NCBI RefSeq assembly: GCF_013522925.1
Contig: NZ_JAAMQU010000011.1
Span: 1-64,000, forward strand
Direction of reading: 5' to 3'
Source of the DNA: Pseudomonas japonica
GTDB lineage: Bacteria; Pseudomonadota; Gammaproteobacteria; Pseudomonadales; Pseudomonadaceae
Length of the DNA stretch: 64,000 nucleotides
In this document: piece by piece, positions 52,708 through 61,242 of the stretch
Layout of the letters: each line of letters begins with the position of its first letter
Position numbering within the stretch: position 1 is the stretch's first letter
Position numbers and translations under genes: made by a program
The notes under the pieces: generated by a model
The model's database searches: none
Told to the model about the DNA's origin: nothing
Seen by the model: the letters and a program-made list of their open reading frames with translations, nothing else

Positions 52708-53265
52708 ATGTCCGCTGATCTCGAGCACATCCGTCAAGTGATGCGCGAGGCCGATTGCCTGTACACCGATGCCGAGGTGGAGGCTGCGATCGCCCGCGTC
52801 GGCGAGCAGATCTGCGCGCAGCTGGCCGACCGCAACCCGGTCGTGTTCTGCGTGATGAACGGCGGTCTGATCTTCGCTGGCAAACTGCTCACGCATCTGA
52901 ACTTCCCGCTGGAAGCCAGCTACCTGCATGCCACGCGTTATCGTAACGAAACCCGTGGCGGCGACCTGTTCTGGAAGGCCAAGCCGGAAATTTCCTTCAT
53001 CGACCGCGACGTGTTGATCATCGATGACATTCTCGACGAAGGGCACACCCTGAGCGCGATCATCGACTTCTGCCGCCACGCTGGCGCCACAGCGGTGCAC
53101 ACCGCCGTATTGATCGACAAGCAACACGACCGCAAGGCCAGCCCCGACCTGAAGGCCGATTTCGTCGGGCTGCCGTGCATCGACCGTTTCATCTTTGGTT
53201 ACGGGATGGACTACAAAGGTTACTGGCGCAATGCGGCGGGCATCTACGCGGTGAAGGGCCTGTAA
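52708..53265 (+). CDS. hpt: Hypoxanthine(-guanine) phosphoribosyltransferase
   Basis: This purine-salvage enzyme attaches ribose-phosphate from PRPP to hypoxanthine or guanine. The 185-residue protein starts MSADLEHIRQVMREAD after TGGAGAG. The PRPP motif VLIIDDILDEGHTLSAII (about residues 101-118) is intact and the C-terminal region IFGYGMDYKGYWRN is the nucleobase-binding segment. From memory, PA4645-type Hpt is conserved here. Confidence 0.93.
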   Translation: MSADLEHIRQVMREADCLYTDAEVEAAIARVGEQICAQLADRNPVVFCVMNGGLIFAGKLLTHLNFPLEASYLHATRYRNETRGGDLFWKAKPEISFIDRDVLIIDDILDEGHTLSAIIDFCRHAGATAVHTAVLIDKQHDRKASPDLKADFVGLPCIDRFIFGYGMDYKGYWRNAAGIYAVKGL

Positions 53266-53331
53266 GCCTGACGGCCACACGCCGTTGGCAAGTGATGGTG
53301 TTACAGTGGCAGGCCCGTTCTGGAGCCTGCC

Positions 53332-53805
53332 ATGCGCCTTGCCCTCCCAGCCCTCTTACTGCTTGCCTGCTCGCTGCCCCTCGCCGCAGCACCCCAGCAC
53401 AGCCAATACCTTCCCCCCGATGAGCAAGGCTTGCGCGACGGCGATCCCGAGCAGCAGCAATTGCTCCAGATCACCGAGTATTCATTGGTAGCGGGCAATC
53501 AGCGCCTGTCCAACCAGCAGCCGATCCCGGTAACCGCTCCGGTCACTCTTCGGCTCAAGGGCAAGCCCCTGAACAAGGGCGCCTCGCTGAACCAGGTGAT
53601 CATCAGCTTCGACGCCGAGAGCAAAAGCCTCAAGCGGCCTGTGTTCGATGAAGAGAACACCACCCTTACCTTGACGTACCCGCTCAATCAGTACCGTGTG
53701 CTGATGGACATGCTGCGTAACGATCAGGTGTACGTGCAGTTTCTCACCTACCCCAACGGGCATGTGTGGGCGGATGTGCATACGGGGAGTGTGAAGGCGC
53801 GTTGA
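53332..53805 (+). CDS. Exported conserved hypothetical protein
   Basis: This 157-residue protein has a signal peptide (MRLALPALLLLACSLPLAAA). The mature part is beta-rich and hydrophilic, with no catalytic motif I recognise. The segment LLACSLP is not a convincing lipobox, so it is more likely periplasmic than a lipoprotein. It follows hpt in the same direction at 66 bases and precedes the PA4642-type gene. Function unknown. Confidence 0.8.
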   Translation: MRLALPALLLLACSLPLAAAPQHSQYLPPDEQGLRDGDPEQQQLLQITEYSLVAGNQRLSNQQPIPVTAPVTLRLKGKPLNKGASLNQVIISFDAESKSLKRPVFDEENTTLTLTYPLNQYRVLMDMLRNDQVYVQFLTYPNGHVWADVHTGSVKAR

Positions 53806-53866
53806 GTGGTGGCAAGCCCCCGGAGTAGACTGGCGCCCCTCGGGTTATCCACAAGGTGAACAGGCA

Positions 53867-54157
53867 ATGCGTAAAGACAAGAAGCAGGTGATTGGCGACG
53901 AGATCGGCGATGAGCAGATCAAGTTGTTCCTCGGTGTGGAGCCTGCCGACGATACCCCGCCTTCGTTGCACAAGCTGGTGAAAGCCTATCGCGGGCTTCG
54001 GGTCGATGACTTCGAGCGCTTCGTGGGCTTTTTCGTAGAGGTCGGTTACGACCTGCATGCCCGGGACGCCAATGGCCAGGATTTCGTGGCGCAGATTGCC
54101 GACCAGCGCAACGCGCAGGAATACATCGAGATCATTCAGAAAGCCGCCAACGCCTGA
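53867..54157 (+). CDS. PA4642-family small protein
   Basis: This 96-residue cytosolic protein is highly charged, with acidic and helical segments (IGDEIGDEQIKLFLG, FERFVGFFVEVGYDLHARD, QEYIEIIQKA). It matches the conserved Pseudomonas PA4642 family in size, position and sequence as I recall them. The VGYDLHARDANGQDFVAQI part resembles an ankyrin-like unit. Function unknown. Confidence 0.83.
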   Translation: MRKDKKQVIGDEIGDEQIKLFLGVEPADDTPPSLHKLVKAYRGLRVDDFERFVGFFVEVGYDLHARDANGQDFVAQIADQRNAQEYIEIIQKAANA

Positions 54158-54178
54158 ACAGGCGCTGGGTCAGCCTGC

Positions 54179-54204
54179 ACCGCCCGGCTTGAAGCCCGGG
54201 CGGT
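54179..54204. terminator. Stem-loop between convergent genes
   Basis: ACCGCCCGG (54179-54187) pairs with CCCGGGCGGT-type sequence ending at 54204, a 9-bp GC-rich stem. There is no T-run on either strand, so it may slow transcription or block RNA decay rather than act as a classical terminator. Confidence 0.45.
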
Positions 54205-54224
54205 ACGGGTAGGTCACGGGGCGA

Positions 54225-55736
54225 TCAGGCGTAGCGCTCGCCGCTCGCCGTGCTGGTCGACACCAGTTCCAGCTTCGCGTTGTTGTGATCGAACACTTCG
54301 CGATACAGCTCGGCGTTGCTGGCGAGTTCCTTTTCCCGAGCCGGGAAAATTTCCTTCAGCTTGGTGGTCCAGGCTTCGGAACGGTACTGCTCGGGGAAAC
54401 AGCGCTCGATCAACTCCAGCATGATCGATACCGTGACCGAGGCGCCAGGCGAAGCACCCAGCAGCGCAGCCAGTGAGCCATCCTTCGCCGACACCAGCTC
54501 GGTGCCGAACTGCAGCACGCCGCCTTTTTTCGGGTCTTTCTTGATGATCTGTACCCGCTGGCCCGCAACCTCAAGCCGCCAATCCTCGGCACGCGCTTCG
54601 GGATAGAACCGGCGCAGGGACTCCAGACGCTGCTCCATCGACTGCATCACTTCGCTTACCAGGTAGCGGGTAAGGTCCATGTTGTCGCGGGCGACGGCCA
54701 GCATCGGGCCGATGTTGCCCATGCGCACCGACAGGGGCAGGTCCATCAACGAGCCATGCTTGAGGAACTTGGTGGTAAAGCCTGCGTACGGCCCGAACAG
54801 CAAGGACTTCTTGCCATCCACCACCCGCGTATCGAGGTGGGGAACCGACATCGGCGGCGAACCCACCGCGGCCTGGCTGTACACCTTGGCCTGATGGCGG
54901 TGGACGATCTCCGGGTTATCGCAGCGCAACCACTGGCCGCTTACCGGGAAACCGCCAAAGCCCTTGCTTTCGTCGATGCCCGACAACTGCAGCAGAGGCA
55001 GCGCGGCGCCACCGGCGCCCAGGAACACGAAGCGGGCGTCGATCTGGCGCGTGTGGCCGCTGTGTACATCCTTCACGTCCACCGTCCAGCCACCACTGCG
55101 ACGGCTCAGGCCGGTGACCTTCTTGGAGTATTTCACCTGAGCATCGGCGGAGTTTGCCAGGTGCCCCAGCAGCAGGTTGGTCAGGGCGCCGAAGTTTACG
55201 TCGGTGCCCTTTGCCACGCGTGTAGCCGCCAGCCGCTCGGTAGCGGGGCGACCATCCATCATCAATGGCATCCACTCCACCAGCTTGGCGTGGTCTTCGG
55301 TGTATTCCATTTCGGCGAAGGCGTGATGCGGCTTCAGGCTCTCGAAGCGCTTCTTCAGGAATGGAATGCCGCTTTCAGCGACATAGCTAAGGTGCGGGAC
55401 CGGACTGATAAATGCCCGGGGAGCGCTGATCGCACCCTTGCCGGCGAGGTAGGCCCAGAACTGCTTGGACACCTCGAACTGGGTGTTGATCTGCACCGCT
55501 TTCTTGATGTCGATCGAGCCATCTGCGGCCTGCGGGGTGTAATTGAGCTCGCAGAGCCCCGCATGCCCGGTGCCGGCGTTGTTCCAGGGGTTGGAACTCT
55601 CGGCCGCGCCCGAGTCCATTGCCTCGACCACTTCCAGCCGGAGCGTGGGGTCGAGCTCCTTGAGCAATACCGCCAGGGTAGCACTCATGATGCCGGCCCC
55701 GACCAGGACCACGTCGACTGCTTCGTTCTGCGCCAT
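54225..55736 (-). CDS. mqo: Malate:quinone oxidoreductase
   Basis: Mqo is a membrane-associated FAD enzyme that oxidises malate to oxaloacetate and passes electrons to quinone. The 503-residue protein starts at ATG 55736 (MAQNEAVDVVLVGAGIMSATLA) after TTGGAGA; the frame is open 62 codons further but that part is non-coding in style. The FAD loop GAGIMSATLA, ESSNPWNNAGTGHAGLCELNYTP (split) and LFGPYAGFTTKFLK fit the family. The C-terminus is intact. Confidence 0.94.
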   Translation of the reverse strand: MAQNEAVDVVLVGAGIMSATLAVLLKELDPTLRLEVVEAMDSGAAESSNPWNNAGTGHAGLCELNYTPQAADGSIDIKKAVQINTQFEVSKQFWAYLAGKGAISAPRAFISPVPHLSYVAESGIPFLKKRFESLKPHHAFAEMEYTEDHAKLVEWMPLMMDGRPATERLAATRVAKGTDVNFGALTNLLLGHLANSADAQVKYSKKVTGLSRRSGGWTVDVKDVHSGHTRQIDARFVFLGAGGAALPLLQLSGIDESKGFGGFPVSGQWLRCDNPEIVHRHQAKVYSQAAVGSPPMSVPHLDTRVVDGKKSLLFGPYAGFTTKFLKHGSLMDLPLSVRMGNIGPMLAVARDNMDLTRYLVSEVMQSMEQRLESLRRFYPEARAEDWRLEVAGQRVQIIKKDPKKGGVLQFGTELVSAKDGSLAALLGASPGASVTVSIMLELIERCFPEQYRSEAWTTKLKEIFPAREKELASNAELYREVFDHNNAKLELVSTSTASGERYA

Positions 55737-56464
55737 TAACGCATCTCCAAAATCTTCTGCATCAAATAGACAGCCAGGCACCCCGGTTGCTCCGCTGCGG
55801 CCGCCAATTGGCGAAAGCAGGGGCATGAAGGCGACACCATGGCCGATTTTTCTGCGCTCGCGCCGACGCATACCTGCCGACGATGGTAGCTCCATGAACG
55901 CACGGGTGCGGCTCAGGGGCAATAGACCAATGGTCGAGGTTGCGACGACGAGAGAGGATCACCGGTAGGTACTACCCCGGTACGAGGACTGGAACGGGAA
56001 CGTTAAGGCTTTGCTTGCTGACGCACTGTTATTCATTCTTTTGCTCGCCACACTCTCGTGAAGTTGTGAAAACCGTTGTTTTTCACGCTCTTTTGGAGTC
56101 GTAAACCTCAAAGCGAGGTTCGCCGCGAAGCCAGATGGCGAAGCCCCGGGGCCGGGCGATGGGGTGCAGGCACACCGCGCCGCTGGCCTGGTGGAGGCCT
56201 CTCCGTCGGCGCGGCCAGGGCACGACACGGTAGGTCGGCAAGGCTGCAGGGCCCGATCAGGAGACGTCCTTATAATCGGGGCCAGATTATAGCGGCCTAA
56301 CTGGGAAAAAAGCGCCTGGAACCGGCAATTCTTGCGCGATGTCCGAACAACATTCGCCCAGGGCGGCTTTTATGAAGTGTTTGATCAGGCGCGCTGCATG
56401 CTGGGTGAGTAGGCATTAGCGTTCCGTTATACTGCCGCTTCGTCTTTATTTCTGGAGAACACGA
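55737..56464. other. 728-base gene-free stretch between mqo and the YajG gene
   Basis: No gene is convincing here. It contains several inverted repeats. GTGAAAA/TTTTCAC (56066-56072 and 56080-56086) and AACCTC/GAGGTT (56104-56109 and 56115-56120) come first. TTCGCC/GGCGAA (56119-56124 and 56137-56142) follows, and TATAATC/GATTATA (56271-56277 and 56285-56291) is last. The GC-rich, structured core at about 56100-56260 could encode a small RNA or long leader; no known class matches. Confidence 0.5.
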
Positions 56465-57049
56465 ATGTTGCCACGCCTGTTGTTCGGTTTGATCACCGCG
56501 TCCGCTCTGGCGCTGGCTGGCTGTGCCAACAGCCCTCAGCAACTCAACCCGCAACCCAAGCTCACCGAGCAACTGGCCCCGGTAGGGCAGGGGCAGGCGG
56601 TGGTGGTGCGGGTGGTGGACGGCCGCCCTTCGCCCACGCTGGGCACCCGGGGTGGGCTGTATCCGGAAACCAGTGCGGTGTCGGTCAATGGCGCCGATGT
56701 GTTGCCCAAGCTCCAGGCTCAGGCCGAAGCGGCCGTACGCCTGCTGGGCTTCACCCCTAATGCCAGCGCCTACAATGCGCCGCAGCTGACCGTGACCCTG
56801 GCGGACCTGAAATACCAGTCGCCCAAGGACAACATGTACGTCACCGAGGCGACCATCAGCGCAACCTTCCGCGCCGATGTGCAAAACGCCAGTGGCCGCT
56901 ATACCGGTCGCTACAGTGCGTCCCTGAACCAGCGCTTCGGCATGGCGCCGAACCAGGAAACCAACACCAAGCTGGTGAGCGACGTGCTCAGCGATGCCCT
57001 GACCCGCCTGTTCAAGGACCCGACCATCGGCCAGAAGCTGTCGCAGTAA
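56465..57049 (+). CDS. YajG-family lipoprotein
   Basis: This 194-residue predicted outer-membrane lipoprotein starts MLPRLLFGLITASALALAGC, with lipobox LAGC. The rest matches the YajG/DUF size and style, with VVVRVVDGRPSPTLGTRGG and a C-terminal LVSDVLSDALTRLFKD amphipathic helix. YajG is of uncertain function. A TATACT box sits at 56428-56433. A TTCTGGAGAACACG site precedes the ATG. Confidence 0.82.
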   Translation: MLPRLLFGLITASALALAGCANSPQQLNPQPKLTEQLAPVGQGQAVVVRVVDGRPSPTLGTRGGLYPETSAVSVNGADVLPKLQAQAEAAVRLLGFTPNASAYNAPQLTVTLADLKYQSPKDNMYVTEATISATFRADVQNASGRYTGRYSASLNQRFGMAPNQETNTKLVSDVLSDALTRLFKDPTIGQKLSQ

Positions 57050-57119
57050 GCAGTAGCGTTCCCCCTGTAGGAAGCGGCGGGGCGAGTTAATTCTACAAAG
57101 CCGCAGACGGATGCGGGCT

Positions 57120-57326
57120 TCACGCCGCTTCGATGTGCCAATCCAGCACGCTGATCCCGGTGGCCGGGTCAATATCCGGCCAGTGGGCGTGCTGGTGCCC
57201 ACCCAGCGCGCAATACACCAGCCAGCCCTGATCCTGGACATTGACGGCCAGCCCGTCGATCAGGGCTTCCTGTTCGTCGCTCGGGGTGATGAGGTAGAGG
57301 CGATCCTGATTGTTCGCGTGCAGCAT
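57120..57326 (-). CDS. Small conserved protein of unknown function
   Basis: This 68-residue protein (MLHANNQDRLYLITPSDEQE...) starts at 57326 after a GGAGCCCCC site. It is hydrophilic, with no signal peptide or membrane segment. The longer open frame upstream (to 57602) is antisense-type reading of the acyltransferase gene and is not needed. It lies downstream of the acyltransferase in the same direction and may share its transcript. Confidence 0.65.
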   Translation of the reverse strand: MLHANNQDRLYLITPSDEQEALIDGLAVNVQDQGWLVYCALGGHQHAHWPDIDPATGISVLDWHIEAA

Positions 57327-57400
57327 GGGGGCTCCGTCGAGCTGTGCAGGGGAATGTGGGCGCACAGCCTGACGTAGCGGTATGACGGGGTGATGACAGG

Positions 57401-58570
57401 TCAGGCGTCGAGCGGCAGGCCGGCCTTCACGCGATACTGGTTGCGCACGGGGCAGGCGTACTGGGCTACCAGCCATGGCCGGTGCTCGGCGGGGCAGGCT
57501 TCCAGCCGGCGTTGCCATTCGGCCCGTGCCTTTTCCAGCTCCTCTCCGGCGAACAGGCTGGCGGCGGTTGGCACGTCCAGGGCGGGATCGGCGCCTTCCC
57601 ATTGCGCGTAGGCGAGGTAATGCACGGGGAACAGGCGGTAGCCCGCCAGCACGCAGCTGTCGATTTCAGTCGCCAACTGCCTCGCATCCGCGAAGAGCTC
57701 GGTGATGGGCGCAGAGAAATTGATGTGCACGCGGCCCTTGTAGCCGGTAATTCCCATCGCAATGCTGACGTCATCCTCGCCCGGTGCTTTCACGTAGCCA
57801 CCGGTGGTTGCGCGGATATACAGCTCGCGCGCCTTGGCCAGGTCGCACGGGTCATATTCGTAGCTGATCGACACGGGTGTAAGGTTGAGCGAGCGAACCA
57901 CGTCCGCAAACGGCTCGTCCTTTCGGCTCATGTGGAACATCTTCAGGATGGCCGAATCCGTACGGTCATCACCATCCTTCGCGCGGCCCTCGGCCTGGGC
58001 GATCCACACGGATTGGCAATCGGTGCGGATGGAGTGGTTGATATACGCTGACAGCAGCTGATAGGCCGCGAGCTTTTCACGGCGCCCACTGATCGAGCGA
58101 TGCACGATGAAGCTCTTGTTCAGGCGCATGAGGTCGCTGACGAACGGCTTTTGCAGCAGGTTGTCACCGATGGCGATGCGCGGCGTAGGCAACCCGGCGT
58201 GGTATACCGCATAGTTGACGAAGGCCGGGTCCATCACGATGTCGCGGTGGTTGGCCAGCAACAGGTAGGCGCTACCGCGCTTGAGCTGCTCCACGCCGGT
58301 ATAGGTAACGCCATCGGTGGCCCGCTCGATGGTGTGATCGACGTATACCTCTACCTTGTCCTGCAAGGCAGCAACGCTCTCGATACCGGCAAACTCGTTG
58401 CGCAACTTGCGCGCGATCAGCGGGCGCAGTGCCCAGCCGAGCGACCCCGCGAAGCGCGGGAAGCGAAAACGGGTAAGGATGTCGAGAAAGGCCGGGTCCG
58501 CCAGCAGGCGTTTGAGAACGGCCTTAACCTCGGAATCATCGTAGGGCCGGATGGTATCGAATTCGCCCAT
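57401..58570 (-). CDS. PlsC-like acyltransferase
   Basis: This 389-residue protein belongs to the glycerol-phosphate/lysophosphatidate acyltransferase superfamily. The catalytic HX4D motif is in LLANHRDIVMDPAF (about residues 105-118), and IVHRSISGRREKLAAY and WIAQAEGRAKDG are the second and third family blocks. No membrane span is obvious, so it may be peripheral. It is longer than PlsC, with N- and C-terminal extensions. Substrate unknown. It diverges from the small Cys-rich gene. Confidence 0.8.
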   Translation of the reverse strand: MGEFDTIRPYDDSEVKAVLKRLLADPAFLDILTRFRFPRFAGSLGWALRPLIARKLRNEFAGIESVAALQDKVEVYVDHTIERATDGVTYTGVEQLKRGSAYLLLANHRDIVMDPAFVNYAVYHAGLPTPRIAIGDNLLQKPFVSDLMRLNKSFIVHRSISGRREKLAAYQLLSAYINHSIRTDCQSVWIAQAEGRAKDGDDRTDSAILKMFHMSRKDEPFADVVRSLNLTPVSISYEYDPCDLAKARELYIRATTGGYVKAPGEDDVSIAMGITGYKGRVHINFSAPITELFADARQLATEIDSCVLAGYRLFPVHYLAYAQWEGADPALDVPTAASLFAGEELEKARAEWQRRLEACPAEHRPWLVAQYACPVRNQYRVKAGLPLDA

Positions 58571-58644
58571 ATGCTCTCTTGTTGGAAACGGCTAGGGTTA
58601 TAAACAGACGCAGCATTATACGCATAACTTGCAGAGGTGGCCCG

Positions 58645-58827
58645 ATGCTGGAAACCGAGCGTTATCAATGCCCATGCTGCGGGGAGCCGGTGGAAGCCGT
58701 GCTCGACCTGTCCGGTGGCGACCAACACTATATCGAGGACTGCCCCGTATGCTGCCGGCCGCTGAACTTCAGCGTTTACACCGACGGCGTGGACTGGTCG
58801 CTCGAAGTACGCGGCGAGAATGAATGA
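58645..58827 (+). CDS. CPXCG-motif Cys-rich small protein
   Basis: This 60-residue protein has two CxxC pairs, CPCCGEPVE and CPVCCRPLN, predicting a zinc ribbon. The start is at 58645 (MLETERYQC) after AGAGGTGG. It matches the CPXCG-motif family in length. Its stop overlaps the next start by 4 bases (ATGA). Function unknown; possibly nucleic-acid or protein binding. Confidence 0.82.
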   Translation: MLETERYQCPCCGEPVEAVLDLSGGDQHYIEDCPVCCRPLNFSVYTDGVDWSLEVRGENE

Positions 58828-59087
58828 TGCGGCGGATCTACGAACCCGAAAGCCTGTTGGAGGCGGAGATGCTGTTAAGCATGCTCGCCAGTGAGGGTAT
58901 AGACGCCTATCTGAGCGGCCGCCATCTGGTGGGCGGTGTAGGTGAATTGCCCGCCCTGGGGCTGTTGGCACTGTTGGTCGAGGACCCGCAGGCCGAGCAG
59001 GCACGAGCGCTGATCGGTGCGTACAATGCAGCCCTCGTGCTACCGGCTGAAGAGCCGGACAGCTACCCAGGTAGTTTGTTGTGCTGA
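58824..59087 (+). CDS. DUF2007-type putative signal-transducing protein
   Basis: This 87-residue protein fits DUF2007 (RIYEPESLLEAEMLLSMLASEGI...YLSGRHLVGGVGELPALGL). It resembles a PII-like small alpha-beta fold. It overlaps the Cys-rich gene by four bases and the SRAP-type gene follows after 13 bases, so the three form a likely operon. Function unknown. Confidence 0.82.
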   Translation: MMRRIYEPESLLEAEMLLSMLASEGIDAYLSGRHLVGGVGELPALGLLALLVEDPQAEQARALIGAYNAALVLPAEEPDSYPGSLLC

Positions 59088-59100
59088 GCCGGAGTTATCC

Positions 59101-59721
59101 ATGTGTGGTCGTTATGCGTTGTTTCGTTGGGGCTCGGCCTTTGCCGCGTTGCCAGGCTTTCCTTCGGAACAAAGGGCGCAGTGGAATATTTCGCCTGGCC
59201 AGCGGGTGCTGATCGAGCGGCAGGGCGAAGCCGGTCGAGAGCTTGCCACCGCACGCTGGGGCCTTACGCCGCCATGGCTGACCGACATGTCCCGTACGCC
59301 TAACCATGCCCGGGCGGAAACGCTCACCGAACAGCCGATGTTTCGTGAGGCCTTCGCGGCACGCCGTTGCCTGATCCCCGCCAATGGCTTTTACGAGTGG
59401 CGCGGCGATGTGCGCAAGCGGCCCTACTGGCTTACACCCGCGCAGGGTTCGTTCCTGTATTTCGCAGCCATCTGGGAAGCCTTCCCGGTGCAGGAACAGG
59501 TATGGCTGAGCATGGCCATCGTGACTCAGGCGGCCGCCAGCCAGCGCAGGCCGCTGATCCTCGACGCCGCGGGCCAGGCCGCCTGGCTTGACCTTGATAC
59601 GCCCCTGCCGCTGCTTCACTCGCTATTGGCCCAGCCGCCCGCAGCCCTGATGGAGCGGCCATTGGCCAACCTGGTGAACGACCCCGCGCTCAATGCGCCT
59701 GAATGCCTTACGCCCGCTTGA
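59101..59721 (+). CDS. SRAP/YedK-HMCES-like protein with altered active site
   Basis: SRAP proteins cross-link to abasic sites in single-stranded DNA through Cys2. The 206-residue protein starts MCGRYALF, so Cys2 is intact, and the conserved glutamate lies in GFYEWRG (Glu99). Two other catalytic positions appear changed. The residue before ARAE is His69 where E. coli YedK has Asn75 (NARAE). The segment that carries His160 in YedK (DIHDRRP) is shortened here to ASQRRP, with about seven residues missing. The rest of the fold, including WGLTPPW and RPLILDAAGQAAWL, is retained. A GGAG site precedes the ATG. Confidence 0.85.
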   Translation: MCGRYALFRWGSAFAALPGFPSEQRAQWNISPGQRVLIERQGEAGRELATARWGLTPPWLTDMSRTPNHARAETLTEQPMFREAFAARRCLIPANGFYEWRGDVRKRPYWLTPAQGSFLYFAAIWEAFPVQEQVWLSMAIVTQAAASQRRPLILDAAGQAAWLDLDTPLPLLHSLLAQPPAALMERPLANLVNDPALNAPECLTPA

Positions 59722-59786
59722 TCGTGTCAGGGTTGATACATAGCTGATAGCATTGCTCGCCCGCGACAATCACAGGGGAGCCTTCG

Positions 59787-60632
59787 ATGCGCCATCCGAT
59801 CGGCAAGCCATACGGCAAGCCACTAGCCACCTTGGCCTTGAGCTGCAGCCTGTTGCTCACCGCCTGCCAGGCCGTCAATACCACCAGCGGCGATGCCGTG
59901 GGTGTAGAGCGCAAGCAGTACATGTTCAGCATGCTGTCCACGGCGCAGGTCAACCAGATGTACGCCCAGTCGTATCAGCAAACCCTGAGCGAAGCGTCCA
60001 GCAAAGGGGTATTGGAAAAGGGCAGCGCCGAAGCGAAGCGGGTGCAGGCCATCGCCGACCGGTTGATCGCCCAGGCGCCCAAGCTGCGCCCGGATTCGGC
60101 CCAGTGGAGCTGGGAAGTGAACGTGATCAAAAGCGACGAGCTGAACGCCAACTGTGGCCCGGGCGGCAAGATCATCGTATACACCGGCATCATCGACACG
60201 CTCAAGCTTACCGATGATGAGCTGGCCGCAGTGATGGGCCATGAAATCGCCCACGCCCTTCGCGAGCATGGCCGCGAAGCCATGTCCAAGGCCTACGGGA
60301 TCGAAATGGCCAGGACCGGCGCGGGCGCCTTGCTGGGGTTGGGCCAGGACAGCCTGGCCCTGGCCGACACCGTGGTGCAATACAGCCTCACCTTGCCCAA
60401 CAGCCGCGCCAATGAAAACGAAGCGGACCTGCTGGGCCTCGAACTGGCCGCCAGGGCAGGCTTCGATCCAAACGCGGCCATTTCGCTATGGAAGAAAATG
60501 ACCGCGGCCGAGGCGGGGAGTGCACCGCCGGAATTCACCAGCACCCACCCCTCCAGCGCCAACCGTATCGCGGCCCTGGAAGCGGCCATCCCCAAGGTAC
60601 AGCCGCTGTACCAGGCCGCGAAGAAGGGCTAG
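59787..60632 (+). CDS. M48-family metalloprotease lipoprotein
   Basis: This 281-residue protein has a lipoprotein signal with LLTACQ lipobox. The zinc motif HEIAHALREH is at about residue 152, and NENEADLLGLELAARAGFDP supplies the third ligand (ENEAD). It resembles the LoiP/YcaL/BepA group of outer-membrane quality-control proteases; there is no TPR tail, so LoiP/YcaL-like is nearest. Confidence 0.88.
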   Translation: MRHPIGKPYGKPLATLALSCSLLLTACQAVNTTSGDAVGVERKQYMFSMLSTAQVNQMYAQSYQQTLSEASSKGVLEKGSAEAKRVQAIADRLIAQAPKLRPDSAQWSWEVNVIKSDELNANCGPGGKIIVYTGIIDTLKLTDDELAAVMGHEIAHALREHGREAMSKAYGIEMARTGAGALLGLGQDSLALADTVVQYSLTLPNSRANENEADLLGLELAARAGFDPNAAISLWKKMTAAEAGSAPPEFTSTHPSSANRIAALEAAIPKVQPLYQAAKKG

Positions 60633-60654
60633 GCCCAGTAAGTGGCAGGGCGGC

Positions 60655-61242
60655 TTAGCCTACCCAGCCACTCACCTTCATGGCCTCGTACACGGCGAAG
60701 GCCGCCAGCACGAAGAACGACAGCGCCGCCAGGCGGCGAATCAGAGTAAGGGGCAGCTTGTCGGCGGCGAAGTTGCCCGCCAATACCACCGGCACGTTCG
60801 CCGCCAGCATGCCTAGGGTGGTGCCCACGATAACCAGCAGCAAATGAGGGTACTGGGCGGCCAGCATCACCGTGGCCACTTGGGTCTTGTCGCCGATTTC
60901 CGCGATGAAGAAGGCGATAAGGGTGGTCACGAACGCCCCATGGGCCTTGCCGGTGCGGGTTTCCTCGTCATCGATCTTGTCGGGAACCAGCGTCCAGAGC
61001 GCCGTGGCCGTGAAGCTGGCCGCGAGAATCCAGTGCAGCATGGTTTCGGAAAGGTAACTGCTGACCAGGGCACCCACCGCACCGGCAGCGGCATGGTTGG
61101 CAAGGGTGGCGGCAACGATACCGGCGATGATTGGCCAGGGTTTGCGGAAACGTGCGGCGAGGATAAGCGCCAGCAGTTGGGTCTTGTCACCGATTTCGGC
61201 GAGTGCCACTACACCGGTGGGGACAAGCAGGGATTCGAGCAT
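60655..61242 (-). CDS. TMEM165/GDT1 (UPF0016) family manganese exporter
   Basis: This 195-residue inner-membrane protein has six predicted helices and the duplicated motif E-x-G-D-K-(T/S): ALAEIGDKTQLLAL near residue 14 and FIAEIGDKTQVATV near 112. Family members export Mn2+ (MneA/MntX). It has a long leader with a yybP-ykoY manganese riboswitch, and the ribosome site AGGAAG lies just upstream of the ATG at 61242. Manganese control of a manganese exporter is expected. Confidence 0.92.
   Translation of the reverse strand: MLESLLVPTGVVALAEIGDKTQLLALILAARFRKPWPIIAGIVAATLANHAAAGAVGALVSSYLSETMLHWILAASFTATALWTLVPDKIDDEETRTGKAHGAFVTTLIAFFIAEIGDKTQVATVMLAAQYPHLLLVIVGTTLGMLAANVPVVLAGNFAADKLPLTLIRRLAALSFFVLAAFAVYEAMKVSGWVG

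Noticed and set aside
55959..56228. An 89-codon minus-strand frame in the gene-free stretch
   Set aside because: No ribosome site, low-complexity start and no recognisable domain; the stretch looks like structured non-coding DNA.
57060..57110. A REP-type repeat after the YajG gene
   Set aside because: CCTGTAGGAAGCGGCGGGGCGAG resembles a P. putida REP start, but only one degraded arm is present and no second copy was found in the window.
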